Shown here in pieces: positions 1 to 6,494 of a DNA stretch of 45,829 nt. The notes beneath the pieces are model-generated. The model saw only the letters and a list, made by a program, of their open reading frames with translations, made no database searches and was not told where the DNA came from. The DNA is taken from the NCBI GenBank assembly GCA_012729115.1, contig JAAYDR010000033.1:1-45829 (forward strand), given 5' to 3'. A program made the position numbers and the translations under genes. How positions within the stretch are numbered: position 1 is the first letter of the stretch; the number at the start of each line of letters is the position of its first letter. The DNA comes from Clostridiales bacterium (GTDB taxonomy: Bacteria > Bacillota > Clostridia > Christensenellales > Aristaeellaceae).

Positions 1-677
1 GGGAAGACTTCCACTGGGAGGAGATTCTGAAAGATGCGGATTGGTTCCATTTCACCGGCATCACCCCGGCATTGGGGGGGCAGCTTCCCGAGATCTGCCT
101 GGACGCGTTGAAGGCCTGCCGGGATTTGGGCATCAAGACCAGTTGCGACCTCAATTACAGGGGCAAGCTCTGGACACGGGAGAGGGCAGGCCAGGTGATG
201 GCCGAGCTTATGCCCTATGTTAATGTCTGCATCGCCAACGAGGAGGACGCCGCCGATGTATTTGGCATCCGTGCGGCCAACACCGATGTTACCGGCGGTA
301 AGCTGGATCGGGAGGGATACATCGACGTTGCCCGGCAGCTTAGCGACCGCTTCCATTTTGAGAAGGTGGCCATCACCCTGCGTGGCAGCATCTCCGCCAA
401 TGACAACGACTGGGCAGGTATGCTCTATTCGGAGGGCCAGGCGTATTTCTCCCCCAATTACCGCATCCACATCGTAGACCGGGTGGGTGGCGGTGACAGC
501 TTTGGCGGCGGCCTCATCCACTCCCTGCTAAAGGGCTTTGAGCCACAGCAAGCCATCAACTATGCGGTGGCGGCCAGCTGCCTGAAGCACACCATCGAAG
601 GCGATTTCAACCAGGTCTCGGAGAGCGATGTTCTGGGTCTGGCAGGGGGAAATGCCACAGGACGGGTACAGCGCTAA
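1..677 (+). CDS. kdgK: PfkB-family sugar kinase, 2-keto-3-deoxygluconate kinase-like (5' truncated)
   Basis: The reading frame is open from the window edge (first full codon at base 3) to TAA at 675-677, so only the C-terminal 224 or so residues are present. The PfkB C-terminal signature DRVGGGDSFGGGL (bases about 474-515) contains the glycine-rich anion hole and the catalytic Asp (the D of GGGDSF). DLNYRGKLW and the N-E-E-D segment after it are typical of KDG kinases, which phosphorylate 2-dehydro-3-deoxygluconate at O6 using ATP in the cytoplasm, in hexuronate and Entner-Doudoroff breakdown. The family call is firm. Substrate is inferred from resemblance, because the substrate-binding N-terminus lies outside the window. 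Another PfkB ketose kinase remains possible. No terminator that would act on this strand is visible before the converging gene. Confidence 0.85.
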   Translation, partial: EDFHWEEILKDADWFHFTGITPALGGQLPEICLDALKACRDLGIKTSCDLNYRGKLWTRERAGQVMAELMPYVNVCIANEEDAADVFGIRAANTDVTGGKLDREGYIDVARQLSDRFHFEKVAITLRGSISANDNDWAGMLYSEGQAYFSPNYRIHIVDRVGGGDSFGGGLIHSLLKGFEPQQAINYAVAASCLKHTIEGDFNQVSESDVLGLAGGNATGRVQR

Positions 678-760
678 GGAACAGCAATTGACTGGGTGCA
701 CATGATCAGGGTATCCTCCTCATAAATATGAGCGCATGACTTTTGTGCCTGTGCTTAAAA

Positions 761-799
761 CCACCAGCCGCTGCATGGATGCATTGTAGCGGCCGGTGG
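761..799 (-). terminator. Intrinsic terminator of the collagen-like gene
   Basis: Read on the minus strand, a 12-bp stem (CCACCGGCCGCT pairing with AGCGGCTGGTGG, one G-U pair) is followed by TTTTAAG at 760-754. The loop contains a smaller TGCAT/ATGCA pairing. It lies about 85 bases beyond the stop codon of the collagen-like gene. On the plus strand no T tract follows, so it should not act on the PfkB gene. Confidence 0.6.
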
Positions 800-881
800 C
801 ATATAAGGAGAGTCAGGGTTCAAATCCTCGCATGCAATGGGGACTACAACCCAGTGTCAGGAGGCATTTTAGGGGAGGGCG

Positions 882-1826
882 TCAGGGGATGGTTAGGAAG
901 ACTGTAACCGCAACGCCGTTACTCAATGCACCCACACCTGTACTGGTGATGATTTGCACTGATAAAAGCGTCCCTTCGGTTACGGCGACACTCCCGGTTC
1001 CGATGCCGGTGCAACCGGGTTCCTCCGAAGTATTTGGCCCTTCCACCACTGCGGATATACCTGTGGTTGTTGGATCATCCCATCCACAAGGGCTTGTAAA
1101 AATGGTTGCCGTAACCGTATCGCCTTCATCGATCGAGTTATCCCGAATATTGACAACCAGCCCAACGATGGTTGCATTTACCGGCAAGACCACACTGCTT
1201 CTTGTAAATTGGGATGCAGAGGAGGAGGTTCCAAGCCCGAGCCAGCCCCCACTGCTGATGGATTGATCGGTTGCCAAATAGATCGTTGAGCCGCCGGGAC
1301 CGATGGCTCCTGTCGCTCCTGTCGCACCGGTCGCTCCTGTCGCACCAGTCGCTCCTGTCGCACCGGTAGCCCCAGTCGCACCGGTAGCTCCAGTTGCTCC
1401 TGTGGCTCCGGTAGGCCCCGTGGCTCCTGTGGCTCCGGTAGGTCCTGTAGCTCCGGTGGCTCCGGTAGTCCCAGTGGCTCCAGTAGCCCCAGTAATCCCG
1501 GTAGGTCCTGTAGCTCCGGTAGCCCCAGTGGGCCCGGTGGGTCCAGTAGGTCCTGCGATGCCTTGAGGACCTTGCAGCCCCTGGGGACCTTGAGGACCCT
1601 GCGCTCCCTGGGGCCCTTGAGGCCCAATGGGCCCCTGAGGCCCGGTGGGACCTGTAGGACCGCGAGCTCCGGTCGGTCCGGGAGGACAAGGTCTGCAGCA
1701 TGGGTTGCAGCATGGGTTACATCCGCTTTGGGCGATATCCGATTGGATCGCAAAGTCGTGATCCATGTCAAAGAAGACGCCATTGTTTTGGTCGCGGCAA
1801 TTGTGCTCTGAATTTCCTAGAGTCAT
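882..1826 (-). CDS. BclA/BclB-like collagen-repeat exosporium protein
   Basis: This 314-residue protein has three parts. The N-terminal 48 or so residues end in a cysteine-proline cluster ([15 protein letters not shown]). About 43 uninterrupted Gly-X-Y triplets follow (residues about 50-178), mostly GPT, GAT and GPQ. The C-terminal globular region of about 135 residues resembles the BclB-type C-terminal domain of exosporium filament proteins. Such proteins trimerise as collagen-like triple helices on the spore surface, with Thr residues that can carry sugars. There is no signal peptide, as usual for proteins assembled in the mother cell. ATG at 1826 is preferred over the in-frame GTG at 1835, because that GTG lies inside the ribosome site GAGGTG. 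A possible sigma-K promoter lies upstream. The role is inferred from architecture; other bacterial collagen-like proteins share the repeat. Confidence 0.85.
   Translation of the reverse strand: MTLGNSEHNCRDQNNGVFFDMDHDFAIQSDIAQSGCNPCCNPCCRPCPPGPTGARGPTGPTGPQGPIGPQGPQGAQGPQGPQGLQGPQGIAGPTGPTGPTGATGATGPTGITGATGATGTTGATGATGPTGATGATGPTGATGATGATGATGATGATGATGATGATGATGATGAIGPGGSTIYLATDQSISSGGWLGLGTSSSASQFTRSSVVLPVNATIVGLVVNIRDNSIDEGDTVTATIFTSPCGWDDPTTTGISAVVEGPNTSEEPGCTGIGTGSVAVTEGTLLSVQIITSTGVGALSNGVAVTVFLTIP
1293..1679 (-). repeat. Gly-X-Y coding tandem repeat (9-bp units)
   Basis: This tract encodes the collagen-like triplets. The plus strand shows degenerate 9-base periodicity, and the 1303-1400 end is nearly homogeneous (11 consecutive GAT triplets). 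That end would be prone to slippage and length variation between strains. The 1560-1680 end is more varied (GPQ, GAQ, GLQ, GIA). Confidence 0.9.
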
Positions 1827-1862
1827 GTCCTTCACCTCGGGGAAATGAATAGGGTACCATTA

Positions 1863-1889
1863 CAAGGTATGCCAATAAACCTGAATGGT
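1863..1889 (-). promoter_or_regulatory. Possible sigma-K-type promoter of the collagen-like gene
   Basis: On the minus strand, AC (1889-1888), a 16-base spacer and CATACCTTG (1871-1863) match the late mother-cell sigma-K pattern (AC, about 17 bases, CATANNNTA) except for the last base. Transcription would start near 1856, leaving a leader of about 30 bases with the GAGGTG ribosome site. This fits expression of an exosporium protein, but the motif is short and could arise by chance. Confidence 0.35.
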
Positions 1890-1928
1890 GTGTGACAGGA
1901 CGGGATGCCTCCTTAACCCGCACACCAC

Positions 1929-1959
1929 TTGACAGCGACAGGTGTTTCTCTGTTACAAT
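1929..1959 (+). promoter_or_regulatory. Sigma-A-like promoter of the CDGSH gene
   Basis: A perfect -35 box TTGACA (1929-1934) and TACAAT (1954-1959) are separated by 19 bases, slightly long. The ribosome site AGAAAGAAG and ATG at 1998 follow. Confidence 0.5.
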
Positions 1960-1997
1960 GGATCAACTGGCAATTATTAACAGAAAGAAGAGCGTGC

Positions 1998-2711
1998 ATG
2001 AGCGGGAAACAGATCAGGATCACAGCCGGCGGGCCGTATGTGGTAAGCGGTGGCGTGCCCCTGGATGAGCAGGTGATGGTGGACAGGGACGATCACCGGG
2101 AGTATGAGGCGGGCAGCACATTTGAGGTGGGGGAGGAATATGCCCTCTGCCGATGCGGCCATTCGAAGAATCCTCCCTTTTGCGACGGAGCCCACAATGA
2201 TGTTTCCTTTTGCGGGAGTGAAACCGCCAGCCGTGCCCCTTATGATAGGAGAGCCCGTATCTATCGGGGTGAAACATTGGATCTGTTTGATGACGGACGC
2301 TGTGCCTTTGCCCGGTTTTGTCATAGGCGACATGGCAGTGCCTGGAGCCTTACCGAGGAATCCGATATTCCCCTCCTTCGGGAGGAGGCCATTCGGGCTG
2401 CCTCAGACTGTCCTACGGGACGGCTGGTCCAGCATGACAAGACCGATGGTTATCGGGAGATTGAGCCTGATTTTAAGCCTTCTATTTCCATTCTACAGGA
2501 CCCGGGCAGGGGAGTCAGCGGACCTTTATATGTGAAGGGACGCATTCCCCTGATTGGCACGGACGGCGTTCCCTATGAGACGCGCAACCGCTATGCATTG
2601 TGCCGATGCGGTGTATCCAAGGAGATGCCTTTTTGTGATGCCATGCATGTGAACATGGGGTACCGGGACGGTTTGGAGGATGACAAGTCCACAGGAAAGG
2701 GCAGGGAATAA
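1998..2711 (+). CDS. Double CDGSH-type iron-sulfur protein with a central divergent ferredoxin-like domain
   Basis: This 237-residue cytoplasmic protein has two CDGSH zinc-finger-like motifs. The first is CRCGHSKNPPFCDGAH (residues about 50-65). The second is CRCGVSKEMPFCDAMH (about 200-215), which keeps the C-X-C-X8-C-X3-H spacing that ligates a [2Fe-2S] cluster with three Cys and one His. Between them, a segment containing CAFARFCHRRHGSAW and a later DCPTGRL resembles the divergent mono-cluster Fe-S domain often fused to CDGSH domains. Electron transfer or redox sensing is likely, but the partner is unknown. ATG at 1998 is chosen because AGAAAGAAG lies 7 bases upstream. An upstream in-frame TTG at 1929 would fall in the -35 box. 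It appears to be a single-gene unit, ending inside its own terminator. Confidence 0.85.
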   Translation: MSGKQIRITAGGPYVVSGGVPLDEQVMVDRDDHREYEAGSTFEVGEEYALCRCGHSKNPPFCDGAHNDVSFCGSETASRAPYDRRARIYRGETLDLFDDGRCAFARFCHRRHGSAWSLTEESDIPLLREEAIRAASDCPTGRLVQHDKTDGYREIEPDFKPSISILQDPGRGVSGPLYVKGRIPLIGTDGVPYETRNRYALCRCGVSKEMPFCDAMHVNMGYRDGLEDDKSTGKGRE

Positions 2712-2737
2712 TCCCCGCCCTTTCCTGTGGATTTTTA
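2689..2737 (+). terminator. Strong intrinsic terminator overlapping the CDGSH stop codon
   Basis: A perfect 14-bp stem (2689-2702 with 2717-2730) is followed by ATTTTTAA. The stop codon TAA at 2709-2711 lies in the loop. Confidence 0.92.
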
Positions 2738-2798
2738 ACTGTGCTGGGTATTGACGGCAGAACTTATTTTGGGTCACCCACTCTGGGGAGGGGGTAGC

Positions 2799-2975
2799 TT
2801 AGGGATCTCCCCGGGTCAGGTTTTGAGCATAGTCCTCCAGACTGGCAAAACTGTTAATGGTTCCTGAGCGGGTGGTCAGTTGCTCCTGGATATAGTCCGG
2901 CAGGTTGCTGAAATACCGCCTGGCATCCACGTTGTCCCGGAGCAGGGCTTGCAGACTCGTATACTTTTTATTCAC
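2799..2975 (-). CDS. Small conserved-looking hypothetical protein (58 aa)
   Basis: This short soluble protein has a helix-rich body containing ALLRDNVDARRYFSNLP, then DYIQEQLTTR, and ends SLEDYAQNLTRGDP. I recall similar anonymous small proteins with a YF-LPDY-QE core in Clostridia, but I cannot assign a function. GTG at 2975 is chosen because the ribosome site GGGAGGTG (2989-2982) ends 6 bases upstream. The longer alternative GTG at 2984 lies inside that ribosome site. A CATACTA hexamer-plus-one upstream resembles a forespore promoter. It is divergent from the glycosyltransferase gene. Confidence 0.65.
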   Translation of the reverse strand: MNKKYTSLQALLRDNVDARRYFSNLPDYIQEQLTTRSGTINSFASLEDYAQNLTRGDP

Positions 2976-2994
2976 ATTTCTCACCTCCCTGTTT

Positions 2995-3024
2995 TAGTAT
3001 GGGCTGAAAGAACGAAATTCATCA
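2995..3024 (-). promoter_or_regulatory. Possible forespore (sigma-G/F-like) promoter of the 58-aa gene
   Basis: On the minus strand, TGATGA (3024-3019), a 17-base spacer and CATACTA (3001-2995) resemble the sigma-G pattern (TGAATA, 17-18 bases, CATACTA). The -10 box is exact and the -35 box matches 4 of 6. The predicted start near 2988 would fall within the ribosome site, which weakens the call. Confidence 0.25.
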
Positions 3025-3067
3025 ACAAATGAAATCGAAAGTTCGGACTGCTGCCTTTTCCGTCCGT

Positions 3068-3096
3068 TTGACAAAAAGCGATGGGAATGGTATGAT
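3068..3096 (+). promoter_or_regulatory. Sigma-A promoter of the glycosyltransferase operon
   Basis: TTGACA (3068-3073), a 17-base spacer and TATGAT (3091-3096) give a near-perfect vegetative promoter. The ribosome site AAGGGGAGG (3135-3143) and the gene start follow. Confidence 0.82.
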
Positions 3097-3148
3097 TCGC
3101 TAAGAAAATCAAGGCTTTTCCTAAAGATGCGCCCAAGGGGAGGTACCA

Positions 3149-4087
3149 ATGAAGGTAGCGGTATTAATTCCTTGCTATAACGAAAGCAAGACCATCGCAA
3201 AGGTGGTTGCGGATTTCCGTGCGCAGCTTCCCCAGGCGGAGATCTACGTATACGACAACAACTCCACCGACGGTACCGACGAGATCGCCCGTAAGGCGGG
3301 GGCCATTGTGCGCTATGAGTACCGCCAGGGTAAGGGCAACGTAATTCGCTCCATGTTTCGGGATATCGAGGCAGACTGCTACCTGATGATCGATGGGGAT
3401 GACACCTACCCGGCAGCCAACGCCCCCGAGATGGTGGATTGGGTGCTGAACCGCCAGGCGGATATGGTGGTGGGTGACCGTCTCTCCGCTACCTATTTTA
3501 CCGAAAACAAGCGCCCCTTTCATAACCTGGGTAACCGGCTCGTGAGACGCTTGGTCAATAGCATCTTCAAGGGTGATATCTCCGACATCATGACCGGTTA
3601 CCGGGCCTTCAGCTATCAGTTTGTCAAGAGCTTTCCAGTGCTCTCCAAGGGTTTTGAGATCGAGACCGAAATGACCATCCACGCCCTGGACAAGAACCTG
3701 TTTGTGAAAAGCGTGCCCGTGGATTACCGGGACAGGCCCCAGGACAGTCCAAGCAAGCTGAACACCTACACCGACGGCTTGAAGGTTCTCAGAACCATTG
3801 CAAGGTTGTACAAGGAATACAGACCCCTGTCTTTTTTTGGGCTGTTTGCCGCTATATTTGCCGGAGCAGGGATCGGTCTATTTATCCCTGTTCTGGTGGA
3901 GTTTGCCAAGACCGGCCTGGTGCCCCGCTTTCCTACGCTCATCGTGGCCTCGGTGCTGTGGGTGCTGTCGCTATTGATGCTCGTCTGCGGCTTGGTTTTG
4001 GACACGGTAGCCCGGAAACACCGCCAGCAGTTTGAGGTTGATCTGAATCTGCTGCGCCTTCTCAGGCAACGCAACCGGGAGAAATAG
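3149..4087 (+). CDS. GT2-family membrane glycosyltransferase (dolichol/undecaprenyl-phosphate sugar transferase type)
   Basis: This 312-residue protein has a GT-A fold start (VLIPCYNESKTIAKVV, residues 3-18). DNNSTDGT near residue 37 and the metal-binding MIDGDDTYP near 80-89 follow. MTGYRAFS and a KGFEIETEMTIHA segment are typical of polyprenyl-phosphate mannose/glucose transferases. Two transmembrane helices at about residues 225-250 and 262-288 anchor it. It probably transfers a sugar from an NDP-sugar to a polyprenyl phosphate at the inner membrane face, making a lipid-linked donor. The next gene encodes a polytopic membrane protein 21 bases downstream, which could be the transferase that uses this donor. 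The sugar is unknown. Start ATG 3149 has an excellent ribosome site 5 bases upstream. Confidence 0.88.
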   Translation: MKVAVLIPCYNESKTIAKVVADFRAQLPQAEIYVYDNNSTDGTDEIARKAGAIVRYEYRQGKGNVIRSMFRDIEADCYLMIDGDDTYPAANAPEMVDWVLNRQADMVVGDRLSATYFTENKRPFHNLGNRLVRRLVNSIFKGDISDIMTGYRAFSYQFVKSFPVLSKGFEIETEMTIHALDKNLFVKSVPVDYRDRPQDSPSKLNTYTDGLKVLRTIARLYKEYRPLSFFGLFAAIFAGAGIGLFIPVLVEFAKTGLVPRFPTLIVASVLWVLSLLMLVCGLVLDTVARKHRQQFEVDLNLLRLLRQRNREK

Positions 4088-4108
4088 GCCCATGGGTCAG
4101 GAGGGGTT

Positions 4109-6046
4109 GTGTTGAAAACTACAAAAAACCTGTCACGGAAGAGGAGTCTCCCTTCCTGGGCTTCGGTGCTCCTGTGCGCCGCCGCAGGCATGGCCTGCGC
4201 CATGGCCTTTGTGATGGCTCAGAGCGGGTACGTGGGCCTAAGCCTCCCCCCCGCTGCTTCTACCAGCTATCTGTGGACGGCTCTGGGAGTCTGCTTTGGC
4301 TGGCTCCTATGGCAGGCCTGGGGTAAAGCTGGCAGAAGGCCGGGTTTGGCTGCCCTGGGTTTTGGCTTGCTTTTTGGCCTGGTCAATTCTCTGGGTACAA
4401 CCCTGTTTGCTTATGACACCTGGGCGTCCTTGGGGAACCTGCCGGGCTTGGCTTTGGCCGTATTGAGGGTTCTGGGCCAGGGCTTGCCCATGGCTGCTGC
4501 CATTACTTTGGTGGACAGGGCTTTGCAGGGGGGCTTGCTGATCCGGGCCACAGCGGGTCTTCAGGGAGATCCGGGTACCAGTCGCAGCATCCCACCGCCC
4601 GCTGAGTTCTCCCAGGGGAGGCTAATCCGTCTTCGTACTTTTGTCAAAGCACACCCTACTTTGGCTTATGCTCTGCTGTTCCTGCTGGCTTGGAGCCCCT
4701 ACCTGCTGGTGTTCTTTCCCGGCACCCTCAGTTGGGACATGGGGGAGATGCTGGCGCAGTACTTTGGCCTGCGGGAGATGGGCACCTGGCATCCTGTGTT
4801 CACTACCTGGGTGCTCGGGGTCTGTTTCCAGGTGGGCAGGCTGTTTCACAGCGATAACCTGGGTACCTTGCTCTTTATGCTGATGCAGAGTGTGGTCTTG
4901 GCTTTCTCCATGGGCTATGCCATGACCTGCCTGGGTCATCTCCGCCCAAAGCGCTGGGTTCGGCTGACCGTTTTGGCTTTTTATACCTTGATCCCCATCT
5001 GGGGCAGTTATGCCCAATTTGTATGCAAGGATACCCTCTACACCGCCATGGTGTTGTTGATGACCCTTCAGACCCTCCGGATCCTTCGGGACACCAACCC
5101 CATGGGAATGGGCGGTCTTCTTTTATACGCGTTATCGGCCCTGCTTTGCTGCCTCCTGCGCAACAACGGCCTGTATATCGCTTTGCCCACAGCCTTGCTG
5201 GCCGTGCTCTTTGGGACTCGGGGCCGGCAGCGGTTGCGCTTGGGGGGCGTATTGGCCGGTGCGATGGCTTTGGCCCTTGGCTTTTCCGGCCTGCTGCTGC
5301 CCAGCCTGGGCATCCGGGATCAGCAGGCCAGTGGCCTTTATTCCGTCTGCTTTCAGCAGAGTGCCCGGGTGCTTCGGGATCACAGACAGGAGGTAACCTC
5401 AGAGGAATATGACGCGATCGACCAGGTTTTGGACGCGGTCAACCTGCCCACACTTTATGAGCCCTGGATTTCGGACCCGGTGAAGTATACCTTCAGGCTA
5501 TTCGGCCAGGGCGCGGTGGAAAAGGCCGCCCTCCGGAGTTATCAGAAAGCCTGGTTCCAGATGCTTGCCAAATACCCCCTCACTTACCTGGAGGCCTTTG
5601 TGGCAGGCAACAGCGCTTATTATGCTTTTTTGCCCAAGTTGGAGGGAGCTACTTATAACAACCAGGCAGGGAATCGCTTTGTCTTTGAAATGCATCCCCA
5701 GATTTCCACCAACCTTGGTGTACACACCGCCTATGTGATGCCCGGCAAGCTCCGGGACCTGACGGCGATTCTTGCCCGTGGTTTCCGGCATATACCGGGC
5801 CTGTCCCTTCTGTATTGCTGCGCCTTTTACACCTGGCTGCTTGTGGCGGCGGGGGTAAGCCTGGGGCGGCAGCGGCGCTGGCGGGACCTGATCGCCTTCG
5901 TTCCGGCTCTGCTGAGCTTCGCTACCTGTCTCCTCTCGCCGGTGAACGACTATTTCCGCTATTACCTGCCCATAGTAGCCGTGGTGCCCATTTTACTGGC
6001 GTTTGCCGCTCATGCCGGTGAAAAAATGCCGGATCAGCCAAAATAA
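4109..6046 (+). CDS. DUF6020-type polytopic membrane protein, probable envelope glycosyltransferase
   Basis: This 645-residue protein has many hydrophobic segments, grouped as about four N-terminal helices and a larger set from residue 190 on. After a transmembrane segment comes FFPGTLSWDMGEML, then GTWHPVFTTWVLG. This PG-x-S-x-D ... HP arrangement is, to my recollection, the mark of the DUF6020 family, which resembles GT-C-type polyprenyl-phosphate-sugar-dependent transferases. A long extracytoplasmic stretch (about 425-560) precedes the last helices. Placement directly after a polyprenyl-phosphate transferase suggests the two work together to decorate an envelope polymer or protein. The start is GTG 4109 or TTG 4112; the ribosome site AGGAGGGG at 4099-4106 is better spaced for TTG. 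Confidence 0.75.
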   Translation: MLKTTKNLSRKRSLPSWASVLLCAAAGMACAMAFVMAQSGYVGLSLPPAASTSYLWTALGVCFGWLLWQAWGKAGRRPGLAALGFGLLFGLVNSLGTTLFAYDTWASLGNLPGLALAVLRVLGQGLPMAAAITLVDRALQGGLLIRATAGLQGDPGTSRSIPPPAEFSQGRLIRLRTFVKAHPTLAYALLFLLAWSPYLLVFFPGTLSWDMGEMLAQYFGLREMGTWHPVFTTWVLGVCFQVGRLFHSDNLGTLLFMLMQSVVLAFSMGYAMTCLGHLRPKRWVRLTVLAFYTLIPIWGSYAQFVCKDTLYTAMVLLMTLQTLRILRDTNPMGMGGLLLYALSALLCCLLRNNGLYIALPTALLAVLFGTRGRQRLRLGGVLAGAMALALGFSGLLLPSLGIRDQQASGLYSVCFQQSARVLRDHRQEVTSEEYDAIDQVLDAVNLPTLYEPWISDPVKYTFRLFGQGAVEKAALRSYQKAWFQMLAKYPLTYLEAFVAGNSAYYAFLPKLEGATYNNQAGNRFVFEMHPQISTNLGVHTAYVMPGKLRDLTAILARGFRHIPGLSLLYCCAFYTWLLVAAGVSLGRQRRWRDLIAFVPALLSFATCLLSPVNDYFRYYLPIVAVVPILLAFAAHAGEKMPDQPK

Positions 6047-6077
6047 CGCAGCAATCATGGAGGAAGGGGTTCCAAAC

Positions 6078-6449
6078 ATGAATCAAACCACCCTGAAGCA
6101 GGAAATCCAACAGGTATATACCTTGGCGGACAGCCATTGCTCCCTGCCTGCACTCATGGATGCCATTTGTGGAGTGCTCCAGCGCCATCCCCAGGAGTTG
6201 GCTCATCTCACCCATTCCTACCGTCTGGTATCCACCGACACAGGCTATACCCTCGCCTTCGGCTTGACGGAGGGCGTCTATGTCCGTCTTCCTGAGGGAC
6301 AGGCTGTGGACGTTGAGGTCATCGGAAAGGAGCAGAACCTTCTCGCTGTTTTTCAGCGCAAGGTCGCCCCTCTTTCCGCCCTTCTTCTGGGCCGTCTTAA
6401 GCTCAAGGGTGACAAGTCTGCTTTGATGAAATTGGCGGAGTTTCTGTAA
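6078..6449 (+). CDS. SCP2-like (sterol carrier protein 2 fold) small protein
   Basis: This is a 123-residue soluble protein. Its C-terminal part, LLLGRLKLKGDKSALMKLAEFL as split over residues 102-123, matches the typical end of SCP2 lipid-binding domains, where a G-x-L-K-x-x-G-D segment precedes the last helix. Bacterial single-domain SCP2 proteins probably bind a lipid or acyl-CoA, but the ligand here is unknown. ATG 6078 is preferred because GGAGGAAGGGG lies about 9 bases upstream. An in-frame ATG at 6057 lacks such a site. It follows the DUF6020 gene by 31 bases and probably shares its transcript. Confidence 0.7.
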   Translation: MNQTTLKQEIQQVYTLADSHCSLPALMDAICGVLQRHPQELAHLTHSYRLVSTDTGYTLAFGLTEGVYVRLPEGQAVDVEVIGKEQNLLAVFQRKVAPLSALLLGRLKLKGDKSALMKLAEFL

Positions 6450-6471
6450 AGTGAAGCTTTGGGGGCTCCGC

Positions 6472-6494
6472 ATGGACCCCAATCAAGGGTCCAT
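6472..6494. other. 8-bp inverted repeat between convergent genes
   Basis: ATGGACCC and GGGTCCAT are separated by 7 bases and cover the mfd stop codon (6483-6485). No T tract follows on either strand, so it is at best a weak, possibly Rho-linked or processing-related, end signal for the convergent SCP2-like and mfd genes. Confidence 0.3.

Noticed and set aside
800-840. A tRNA T-arm-like segment (GGTTCAAATCC) after the 761-799 hairpin
   Set aside because: No acceptor, D or anticodon arms can be folded around it, and the stem flanking the loop pairs by only two bases. It may be chance or a remnant.
1300-1680. Tandem repeats resembling a CRISPR or minisatellite array
   Set aside because: The 9-base period is fully explained by Gly-X-Y codons of the collagen-like gene on the minus strand.
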